From NCBI RefSeq assembly GCF_900141775.1, contig NZ_FSRI01000003.1, positions 614,121 through 678,120 on the forward strand: a stretch of DNA of 64,000 nt, written 5' to 3'. The first letter of the stretch is position 1. Every line of letters starts with the position of its first letter. Shown here piece by piece: positions 37,697 to 46,500 of the stretch. The notes under the pieces were generated by a model. The model was given only the letters and a program-made list of their open reading frames with translations. It did no database searches and was not told where the DNA came from. The DNA is from Salinivibrio sp. ES.052. GTDB taxonomy: Bacteria; Pseudomonadota; Gammaproteobacteria; Enterobacterales; Vibrionaceae. Position numbers and translations under genes: made by a program.

Positions 37697-38228
37697 AGAA
37701 AAGCTACAGGAATACCTATTTCGCTTTGAAGGTGCGGTATTTCGTGGCCATAACCCTCGCTGGTCATACGCGCCTCACTGTGGGGAAGGAGCAAGACGCA
37801 ATGGTGGGCGCTTTAACCCCAAAGGCGTTGCCGCTCTGTACACCTCATTGTCTCAATCGGGTGCATGGGTAGAGGCTCAGCAGGGGTTTCGTTTTAAAGC
37901 TCAGCCTTTGACAATATGTCAGTATGATGTCGACTGTGACAATGTACTAGACCTGACCGATGAGACAGTGCTGCTAAACTGTGGCATCAAGCCCTCGACG
38001 CTAAGCTGTGCTTGGTTAGATCAAGTGACCCAGAGCCAAACTCCCGATAGTTGGCACTTATCGAAACAGCTTATCAGTGCAAAGGTCAACGCCATTATTG
38101 TGCCCAGTTTTGCGCGTAGCGCCACCCGAAGGATGAAAAACATCGTATTTTGGCGATGGAGTGATACGCCACCTAACATGGTTAAAGTGATCGATGAGTT
38201 TGAACGGCTACCGCCATCACCTTACTAG
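37689..38228 (+). CDS. RES-domain toxin
   Basis: 179 residues. RES family core: RFEGAVFRGHNPRWSYAPHCGEGARRNGGRFNPKGVAALYTSLSQSGAWVEAQQG, with the Arg (FRG), Tyr/Glu region and conserved Ser of ADP-ribosyl-transferase-like folds. Characterised RES toxins deplete NAD+ and stop growth. It pairs with the Xre antitoxin upstream and stands at the edge of the defence island. NAD+ cleavage here is inferred from the family. Confidence 0.88.
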   Translation: MRKEKLQEYLFRFEGAVFRGHNPRWSYAPHCGEGARRNGGRFNPKGVAALYTSLSQSGAWVEAQQGFRFKAQPLTICQYDVDCDNVLDLTDETVLLNCGIKPSTLSCAWLDQVTQSQTPDSWHLSKQLISAKVNAIIVPSFARSATRRMKNIVFWRWSDTPPNMVKVIDEFERLPPSPY

Positions 38229-38380
38229 CGCCGCCCGGCGAGACATCCCACAAGCCTAGAGCACTGATACGGAAGTACGATGTGTGACAGATGACTACCT
38301 ATCTGGTCAAGGTAATATCAACTCCAAGCCACTTACTGTAAACTTTCTCTCAAAAGGTAAAAATAGTTACGGAAGTTAAA

Positions 38381-39865
38381 ATGGCAACGTTGCTCAGCTG
38401 GCTGGGTAGAACAGATCTGGATCATATGAAAGCGGACAGGTCCGCTTCTATCGCCTCGATTGCGCTCAAGAGTAAAGTGCTCGACCGTATCATTATCCTT
38501 GCCAGTACATGGGAGGATGAGTGGCATGACTACAAAGATTGGTTGCAGAAAAAGCTCGCTTGCGCGGGTCGATCTAGAACCTCGGTGACGATTCAACGTG
38601 TTCGTATAACGTCCCCAATTGACTATTCATCGATAACAAAGGTGATGCAGAAACAGCTTCACGCAGTTTCTGCTGATTCAGACCATATCTATCTCAACCT
38701 CACTTCCGGATCACCCACCATGGCCGTCATTTCTGTATTGCTTGGTAAAAGTATTGGAAAATGTCAGTTAATCCAAACCTCTCCCAAGGGCGACTTAATT
38801 GAAGTTGAGATCCCAGTCGATTTTGCCACTGAATACACCAAAGCTTCCACCGACGCCTTGCAGGAACTTACTTCCGATAATCCTAAATTAGATCCGGCAT
38901 TTGGCTCAATTACTGCTAAGTCAACCACCATGCGACATTTGGTTAAAAAAGCTCAACGCCTTGCGTTATCGGATTTACCAGCCCTTGTTCTAGGCGAGAG
39001 CGGGTCAGGTAAAGAAGTGATGGCGACAGCCATTCACAATGCCAGCTCTCGAGCCGACAAGGCATTTAGAGCGGTTAATTGTGGCGCATTACCAGAAAGC
39101 TTGGTTGACTCTGTTTTGTTTGGCCACGTAAAAGGAGCCTTTACTGGGGCAGGTAGCGATCACGCAGGGCTTTTTGAACAAGCGGATGGCGGCACCTTGT
39201 TTCTTGATGAAGTTGGAGAACTTCCACTGAACGTTCAAGTTAAATTGCTCCGAGCGCTACAACAAAAAGAAATCACTCGGGTAGGTGACGTTAAAACGAA
39301 GACGATCAACGTGCGCATTATTGCGGCAACACATCAAGACCTTTTTCAGATGATATCAGAGGGGACATTTCGCGAAGATCTGTTTTATCGACTCGCAGTA
39401 GGTGTTATTGAAATGCCCCCACTGAGATCGAGAGTTGAAGACATTCCTTCACTCATCGATGTCCTGATGACCGAAATCAATCAACAAGCTGAAAAGCATC
39501 CACTGTTTGATAGTAAAAAAATTTCCGATGATGCAATAAAGTTTGCACAGTCTTACCAATGGCCTGGCAATATCAGGGAGCTTTGGAATACCTTAAACAG
39601 AGCTGTTTTGTGGTCAGAGTCTAACTCTATTTCAGCTCAAGATCTCCAATCTTCGGTATTGAGTGCGTGTAAGAGCCGGGCTGGCTCGAGCGCATTTACC
39701 GTTCCGGGAGACATTCAGCAACATATTGATAGTATAAGAAAAAATGCAGTTCATTCGGCTTTGGAGTATAGTCGTGGCAATAAATCTAAAGCGGCGGAAG
39801 CTCTAGGACTGAAGAGTCACCAGACGTTAAGCGGCTGGATGATGAAGCTAGGCATCGAAGAATAG
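38381..39865 (+). CDS. CARF-domain sigma54-dependent activator (RtcR-like bEBP)
   Basis: 494 residues in three parts. Residues 1-165: CARF-type Rossmann domain (RIIILASTWEDEWHDYKDWLQ; VYLNLTSGSPTMAVISVLLGKS-like motif at about 108-125). Residues 185-420: AAA+ domain with Walker A LGESGSGKE (about 205), the sigma54-contacting loop GAFTGA (about 253), Walker B LFLDEVGEL and arginine fingers in FREDLFYRL and PPLRSR. C-terminus: Fis-type helix-turn-helix (NKSKAAEALGLKSHQTLSGWM). RtcR senses RNA ends or tRNA fragments, while other CARF proteins sense cyclic oligoadenylates; the ligand here is unknown. It is followed by three sigma54-like promoters and two GTAAT-N4-ATTAC repeats. GGAAG precedes its ATG. 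Confidence 0.9.
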   Translation: MATLLSWLGRTDLDHMKADRSASIASIALKSKVLDRIIILASTWEDEWHDYKDWLQKKLACAGRSRTSVTIQRVRITSPIDYSSITKVMQKQLHAVSADSDHIYLNLTSGSPTMAVISVLLGKSIGKCQLIQTSPKGDLIEVEIPVDFATEYTKASTDALQELTSDNPKLDPAFGSITAKSTTMRHLVKKAQRLALSDLPALVLGESGSGKEVMATAIHNASSRADKAFRAVNCGALPESLVDSVLFGHVKGAFTGAGSDHAGLFEQADGGTLFLDEVGELPLNVQVKLLRALQQKEITRVGDVKTKTINVRIIAATHQDLFQMISEGTFREDLFYRLAVGVIEMPPLRSRVEDIPSLIDVLMTEINQQAEKHPLFDSKKISDDAIKFAQSYQWPGNIRELWNTLNRAVLWSESNSISAQDLQSSVLSACKSRAGSSAFTVPGDIQQHIDSIRKNAVHSALEYSRGNKSKAAEALGLKSHQTLSGWMMKLGIEE

Positions 39866-39884
39866 GCGAGCAAATGACACCCGA

Positions 39885-39900
39885 GTGGCATGCCAATTGC
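39885..39900 (+). promoter_or_regulatory. Sigma54 promoter 1 (-24/-12)
   Basis: TGGCATG (39885-39891), 4 bases, TTGCT (39896-39900): GG-N10-GC spacing as required, one mismatch from the TGGCACG-N4-TTGCA consensus. It points at a broken 45-codon frame starting 39927. No GTAAT-N4-ATTAC repeat was seen upstream of it. Confidence 0.7.
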
Positions 39901-39926
39901 TGATTGAGGTCAGGAGTACAATAAGA

Positions 39927-40064
39927 GTGAAAACGTCAGTGAACTTTGAACATCTCAGAAAAGACTGGCCCGAGTTGGCTGAATTAGGCGCATTTTCTGA
40001 AAACTATGCGGTAACTGATCCTCAAAGTGCTTTTGTAATCTTGATTACTATTTTTAAAGTGTGA
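39927..40064 (+). pseudogene. Truncated N-terminus of a DUF4145/HsdR-like restriction gene
   Basis: A 45-codon frame with GTG start; an AGGAG lies about 11 bases upstream. It begins MKTSVNFEHLRKDWPELAEL and continues GAFSENYAVTDPQSAFV. This matches the well-known start of type I restriction R-like or DUF4145 proteins (NFEFLRxxWPELAxLGxFAEQYAxPDPxSALVKL), recalled by eye. After that the match is lost and a stop follows. It looks like the scar of a restriction-type gene once driven by sigma54 promoter 1 and lost when the DruHE module was joined here. Its 5' end, with promoter, is intact. Confidence 0.6.
40035..40048. promoter_or_regulatory. Inverted repeat GTAAT-N4-ATTAC, candidate enhancer site 1
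   Basis: GTAATC-TT-GATTAC is a perfect 14-base palindrome. The centre is 63 bases upstream of the GG of the -24 box at 40104-40110, the usual distance for a bEBP enhancer site. The same core recurs at 50005-50018 before the second module. Confidence 0.55.
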
Positions 40065-40103
40065 TTACCAACTTGTTCCTTGATAAACCGGCTTGTTACA
40101 GGT

Positions 40104-40119
40104 TGGAATGTTTGTTGCA
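40104..40119 (+). promoter_or_regulatory. Sigma54 promoter 2, for druHE
   Basis: TGGAATG (40104-40110), TTTG, TTGCA (40115-40119): GG-N10-GC spacing and a perfect TTGCA -12 element. The predicted start near 40130 is 70 bases before the druH ATG. Confidence 0.7.
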
Positions 40120-40198
40120 GTTCATTGGCTCATAGAAAGATGGATAAGAGCGAAGTATTTAGCAAGCTTACAGTGAAGTAAATAAGGTTAGGTTATAA

Positions 40199-43100
40199 AT
40201 GGATACAACTTCCCGCAGCATGCTTGAATCGACAGGCACAATACTAAGCTCTACTTCGGTTAATGGTTGCCTACGAACGATTTTGACGAAACGAGAATTA
40301 TCTCAACCCACAGGTCAACCGCTATTTACCTATCAATTATCCGAATCAGAATATCATCATTTACAGTGCTGTTTAAAAAACCAAAGTCTATCAACCAGGC
40401 TGCACCATGATAGCAGGTGGTGCGCAGCTTTTTGCCTATTCAGTGCTGAATGGTATCGACGACAGTACCAAGGCGGATGGAGCTGGAGGGGTATATCAGG
40501 TAGTTTAGGGTTTGAGTTAGATGCTAACCTGCGTAGTAAGGTAGTAAAAGCTGGTTTTAAATACTGGCAGCGTACCGTTAGCCAATATAACGATGATAGA
40601 CATAGCTTTCTTGGGTCAGTGTTTAGAGAGGGAGGGCTACCTTATGGCTTATTAGCGAGCGAAGGTGGCCGATTCCAAGCAATCTTTAAGCGTATTCTTA
40701 GGGTTTTTGATGACGCACAGGCATACGGTCAGTCGCCCTTTCAGTTGGTGTCGGAGGGTCTTGAACATTTACCTGAAGCATTTAGACAAGAAACGACGGT
40801 TGATCTTATCACTAATATGGCGGAGCTATTGCTGCGTTTAACTGATGAATACAATCTGCAGCAACAAGAGCAACCTGCCAACCATTTAGATAACCAATTG
40901 CCCAATTGGAGAGATCTATTTCCAATTCCACTTGATACAGATACTGGCAGCGAATTTCTCACAGGCTTGCTTACTTCTGCGTCCGTTCAGCGACAAAGCA
41001 AATCACAACAAACAAAACGAATTATTTGCTGGCAAAGGCTTTCAAACAATGAAGACTTGGGTTTTGTTACTCAAATTAAATTGATGAAGACGGTACCTAT
41101 GCCTTTTAAACGCGAAACATTGATTAACAGTCGAGTTGAGTTATTTATACAAGAAGGCAATCGAGTCATTGCTGAGTTGGGTGTTGGGCATGCAACCTTT
41201 GAAGGAGAGGCAACCAAGGTTATTTTACGAACTCCTGCTTGTGAGTTTCGTCGCCAAGCCATAGAGCAGGATCTGTATTTGGTGGTATTACAAGCCGGTG
41301 TTGAGCTTCATCGAGAAGAAATTCCTAACTCTGACCTCGCTATTAATGAGATGCCGATTGTACTTAGGTCAGACGGTGAGCATGATTGGGTCGTAGGGCA
41401 AGGAAGCGTGAGTACCAAAGCTGACCAACTCAAAGCCATCTTACTAAAAGATGCGACTTACACCGCCGAGTTTCCAGAATTGTGCTCGACGGTAACAACT
41501 GATCACCATCAGCTTGTTGAGTTTAGTGGAGAAATTAAGGTTGATTATAGTACTGAAGAAGATGAACACGATACCTATGTAATATCGACGCGTCAGTCGG
41601 CAGTATTAGCCGATCAAGTCAGTGTTCGAGGGACTAAATTACAGTATTACTCTAGCACTGGACAACCTATCTATTTGGGCTTACCGACTATTACTAGTCA
41701 AGAACCAAATACAGAATTGTGGTTAGGTAATAAACGGCTAGGAGACGCCCATCAAGCGGGCTTGTTTGGTATTCAATCGGTACGTTTAAAGGCGAGTGGT
41801 AATCGCACAATGCTTCGTAAACGACTCGCTATTCTTCCGCAGTCATTCCACCTTGAGCTAAAGCCGTCTAAGCAGGCTAATAGTGGTTTTGTCGATCTTC
41901 ATTGTGAAAGGAACTTATTTGTATCCATAGAAGGCGAACAGGTCTCCTATAAACAAACCAATATAGACGGTGGCAAAAGAATCACCGTGACAGCCGAAGG
42001 GGCACCGCCAGCGGATATTATTCTCTCTATTAGCGCTAACTTGATGGCTGACCCGATAAAAGTACGGGTACCTTTTCCTGCCTCAGGAGCGTTAACCTTT
42101 GACAAACATGGTAACGGTTTAGCTAAGAGAATCACTATCGATGATTTACTAGGTGCGCGTATTCAGTTTTTCCCGCGTGTAGATGTAGCGGCGAGTTATT
42201 ATATTGAATTGAAAGGGCCGATGAGGTCTCGTGATGCGTCTTATTATTGGGAGTACAAGGTTACAGATAAGGTCCTAGAGGTCAGTCTATATGAGTTTCG
42301 TCATCGAATTCGAGAACTACTGGCGGCATCTGGTGAGCTGGATGATGAAGTTCGAATGGTCATTGGAGGAGCGGGTTGTAAAGAGCAGCAAACGATCATT
42401 GGACGATATGCCACAGAAGCTCAACAGTTCAATGAGACAGTAAGTTTTAATATAAAACTGGAAAATGACCTAGTTATTAAGCCAGAATTAATTAATTTGG
42501 CTGACCCTGAAGAAAAACCGCATGCCCTTCAACAAAGATATTCAAATGGCGTTGCGACAGGTGTATTCGAGCTAAATACAAAGTTATCTCAGCCAGCGTT
42601 AATCGTTCCGTCAAACAATACTCAGCTTGCTTTTCGTGCGAAGTTTATTCCGAGTAGTGAACCTATTGAACGCTCTAATGATGTAAAAACCTTAAATAAG
42701 GCTGTGGCGCTATTTCATCCAGTAACTAACCCAAACGCGATAGCCGATGTTCTTCCAATGTTAACTAATGATTTTAACCACAGTAGTTGGCGATTTATTA
42801 ACGACTTGTTTGCTAATTACTCACACTTGCCAATGGCGACCTTTGAAGTGTGGAAAGCATTAGTGAAACATACTGCTTGCTTATCTGCACTCGCGTTTAA
42901 AGCAGATAACCCCATTCAATTAATGGAGCGCTTGAAAGTTGAATTCAATGTTATTTGGGAGCTTATACCGCTGAGTATTTGGCGGTCACATATTGTTAAG
43001 TTTCGCCAGATGTTACTAGATATAGGGCTACCTGAAAAAGTGGTAGATAACAAAGTTAAGAGCAAGCTAGAAACTCTTTCTGAGTTTTCGCCACTGTTTG

Positions 43101-43507
43101 AAAAGCAGTGCTGTTCACTAATTGACGATCAATTTATACAACAAGAAGCGAGTTTGTCAGCTGTCTTTCAATATTGTCTGCCTGAATGGAGCCAAGATTT
43201 GGTGAGAGTTCATTTGTCTGACCGTGAGTGGCCGACAGCATTTAGTTTTGAGTTAGAAACATGGTGCAAAAAACACTGTGAATCGCTGATTCATTTCGAA
43301 GTCATTCGTGGGTTCCACAAGAGCGTCCTTTATTTTCCTATCTTTGCAGCGGCAGTGGCGTGTGGGAAAGTTCAATTGGAAGAACTGTCATCGTCGCTTT
43401 ACTCCATAGATTATTTCCATTTACGACAGATTGTTGAGTTTGACCGCCATTGGTTTAACCCGGTATTTCAAAGTGCATTATGCGTATTTGCTCAAGAGGA
43501 AGCTTAA
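40199..43507 (+). CDS. druH: DruH-like protein of a Druantia type III-like system
   Basis: 1102 residues; no catalytic motif could be recognised. The N-terminal third is helical and the middle (residues about 280-800) is rich in beta strands. I assign it by partnership: a protein of about 1100 residues directly upstream of a giant DUF1998 helicase is the layout of Druantia type III (druH-druE). The stop TAA is directly followed by the druE ATG, with a GAGGA ribosome site inside the end of druH, implying coupled translation. Base composition is visibly AT-richer than the core genes, a sign of acquisition. Start ATG 40199 has TTAGG six bases upstream. Confidence 0.7.
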   Translation: MDTTSRSMLESTGTILSSTSVNGCLRTILTKRELSQPTGQPLFTYQLSESEYHHLQCCLKNQSLSTRLHHDSRWCAAFCLFSAEWYRRQYQGGWSWRGISGSLGFELDANLRSKVVKAGFKYWQRTVSQYNDDRHSFLGSVFREGGLPYGLLASEGGRFQAIFKRILRVFDDAQAYGQSPFQLVSEGLEHLPEAFRQETTVDLITNMAELLLRLTDEYNLQQQEQPANHLDNQLPNWRDLFPIPLDTDTGSEFLTGLLTSASVQRQSKSQQTKRIICWQRLSNNEDLGFVTQIKLMKTVPMPFKRETLINSRVELFIQEGNRVIAELGVGHATFEGEATKVILRTPACEFRRQAIEQDLYLVVLQAGVELHREEIPNSDLAINEMPIVLRSDGEHDWVVGQGSVSTKADQLKAILLKDATYTAEFPELCSTVTTDHHQLVEFSGEIKVDYSTEEDEHDTYVISTRQSAVLADQVSVRGTKLQYYSSTGQPIYLGLPTITSQEPNTELWLGNKRLGDAHQAGLFGIQSVRLKASGNRTMLRKRLAILPQSFHLELKPSKQANSGFVDLHCERNLFVSIEGEQVSYKQTNIDGGKRITVTAEGAPPADIILSISANLMADPIKVRVPFPASGALTFDKHGNGLAKRITIDDLLGARIQFFPRVDVAASYYIELKGPMRSRDASYYWEYKVTDKVLEVSLYEFRHRIRELLAASGELDDEVRMVIGGAGCKEQQTIIGRYATEAQQFNETVSFNIKLENDLVIKPELINLADPEEKPHALQQRYSNGVATGVFELNTKLSQPALIVPSNNTQLAFRAKFIPSSEPIERSNDVKTLNKAVALFHPVTNPNAIADVLPMLTNDFNHSSWRFINDLFANYSHLPMATFEVWKALVKHTACLSALAFKADNPIQLMERLKVEFNVIWELIPLSIWRSHIVKFRQMLLDIGLPEKVVDNKVKSKLETLSEFSPLFEKQCCSLIDDQFIQQEASLSAVFQYCLPEWSQDLVRVHLSDREWPTAFSFELETWCKKHCESLIHFEVIRGFHKSVLYFPIFAAAVACGKVQLEELSSSLYSIDYFHLRQIVEFDRHWFNPVFQSALCVFAQEEA

Positions 43508-46500
43508 ATGAAGCAATATTTTGCCACCCTAAAACAACAAGCTAATAGCCGAGCAAAAGAGTCGACTTTAAGTATTTTGGGTATTAAGAATCCGGCTCTT
43601 AGAAACCATTTAAGTGAGCGAATGGAAACGGATGAAAAGTTTGTTCACGGTCCTGTGTTTGAGCAAATGTTCGCTTGGGAAGCAGACGAAATAACGATAG
43701 AAGACCTCTCTACCTCCGCTCATAACAACTTACTCAGCCCTGAGCTACTAAATGCACTAGATGTTTCACCACATAAAGAGGGGTGTAAAAAAGACAGTAG
43801 CTGCAAGTGTAAATATGTATTGAATAGAGAAATAAAACCCTACAAACATCAATTGGAAGCATGGAGAGGGTTACTTGATCCTCGCCCTCAATCTCAAATT
43901 ATCACCAGTGGTACTGGCTCAGGCAAAACTGAATGTTTCATGGTACCTATACTCGAAGATTTGTACCGAGAGACACAGCAGACAAGCAGTTCGTTAACAG
44001 GGGTGAGAGCGTTATTTCTATATCCTTTGAATGCGTTAATAAACTCGCAGAAAGAACGATTGAATGCTTGGACGATGCACTTTAATGGTGATATTCGATT
44101 TTGTCTATATAACGGAAATACTCCTAATGACCTTAAAGCCCAAGATAGGCAAAGGCAAAGAAAGCAGCCTCAGGAAGTACTTTCTAGAAAGTTGATGCGA
44201 GAAAACCCAGCTCCTATTTTGGTAACCAATGGAACCATGTTGGAGTATATGTTGGTGAGGCAAGCCGACGCACCCATCATCCAAAAGTCACAGGGGAAGT
44301 TGCGTTGGATCGTACTAGATGAAGCACATACGTATATTGGTTCGCAAGCCGCTGAACTTGCTTTGCAGCTAAGACGTGTTATGCAAGCTTTTGATGTTAA
44401 GCCTGAGGATATTCGATTTATTGCGACATCGGCAACAATTGCGGGTGCTGAAGCTGAAACACAACTTAAAGAATACCTCGCTAGGCTAGCTAATGTAGGC
44501 GTAGAGCAGGTAGCTGTCATTGGGGGAAGACGTGTAGTTCCTGGCTTACCCCAAGTTACACCAGCAGATTTAACTATCAGTGAAATAGAAGCGATAGAGC
44601 CAGAGGGTGAACAACCCAAAGATAAGAAGCGGAGTCAAAATTCGGAAGTATCAGAGCGTCGCTACTCTGCTTTAGCGAGTTCTGCACTAGCCGTTAAAAT
44701 ACGAGAGTTGTTAGCTGGCGACAATAGCGGCCCGGTACATTACGCTGAATTACTCGATAAATTAAAACCTTATGATTTAAATGAAGCAGAGTTATTCCGA
44801 TGGCTGGATATCTGTACCGGAACCAAACATTCTCATAGCAGTGAGGCGTTTTTAAAACTCAGAGCCCATTATTTTCAGCGAACATTGCATGGTTTGTGGT
44901 GCTGTATTGCCCCAAACTGCCCGAATAAACAGCAGTCTAAATTGAATGGCGCGTGGCCATTTGGGTTTGTTTATAGTGAGCATCGTCAGAAATGTCATTG
45001 TGGGGCAGTAGTACTTGAATTAGCGTTTTGCAATGATTGTAACGAACCACATTTATTGGCAACTGATCACAATGGTCACTTGCAGCAATGGACCGGAAAA
45101 ATTAATGATGAGTTTTCATTGCTTGATGAAGAAGAAAAAGAGGTAGACGAGGAGCGCTTAGATCAGTTTTCTAAAAACAGAACCGCAAGTGATACTCAAG
45201 TTGTTATTGGAGCAAAACAGAGCGATGAATATAAATACCAATTAAAAGGATTTGATACTGCTGGGCGCGAAGAATCTTTGGAAAACAGTTCAATTCACTT
45301 AGCTGAGTTGATGAGTGAATCGCAACAGTGCTGCGAATGTGGTTACTCAGGTAGAGGTCAGTACAGTAAAGCGTTACGAAGAGGGTTACTGGGGGCGCCA
45401 TTCTATACAGCGATTGCTGTACCAACAGTATCGGAATACTGCCCAGATATTGAGGTGGATAAAGAATCCAAGATAGGCCCTAACTCTGTTCCTGGTCGAG
45501 GACGTCGGTTAATTACCTTTACTGATAGTCGACAAGGAACGGCAAAAATGTCAATTCGTATGCAGCAAGAAGCCGAACGGTCGCGATTGCGAGGTTTGGT
45601 ATTTAAGGAGCTTCGTAGGCATGTGGAAGAGAAAGTCGTTATAGATGAGGCATTACTCGACAGCGTAAAAGACTACTTGAGTATGCCTATCGAAAAATTA
45701 CGAGTTATGCTGCCATCCATCGAAAAATCCATGCCTGAAGATGCTAAGGCACTAAAAGAATATATTGATATTGCCAGTAGTTCGGTTGCTATACCTTTGC
45801 CTCAAACAATCACTTGGCCTGATCTTGCAGCTGTTATTAAACAAGATAATGATTTAAAAGAGTCGATGTTAAAAGAGAACAAGCGTTTATCGCCAGAAAT
45901 TTTCGATGATTCGACAGGACCTCTACGACTGACTCAAATGCTACTGACGAGAGAGTTTGCAAGACGACCAAAAAATAGAAACAATCTAGAGACTCAGGGG
46001 TTAGTTAAAATAGTCTACCCGGCATTGGACAAAATCGAGGCTGTCCCGGAGCTTTGGGGGAATTATGGTCTAACGGTAAAAGATTGGCGTGATTACCTTA
46101 AAGTTTGTTTGGATTTTTTTGTGCGTGAAAACTCTTATATAACCATTGATCGTGAATGGATTCGTTGGATCGGCATGCACTTTTCACCTAAAACTTTGTT
46201 AGGGCCTGACGCGAGTGATGTCGATGAAAACAGAGCTAAGAGTTGGCCGTTAGTACGAAAAGGCAGTAAACGTCAACAACGTATAATTACTTTGCTCACT
46301 GTCGCCACTGGCATTGATATTACGAGTAAGGCAGGGGAGGACACGGTTAATGGCTGGTTGGTTTCTGCTTGGAATGCGTTAACCGGTTCGAAAATCTTGC
46401 AAGATTCAACAGCAGATAAACAATATAGTTTGAACCTGACTAATGTCAGTTTTTCATTGATGAATTCGGCTTATATATGTCCGATTACGAACAAACTGCT

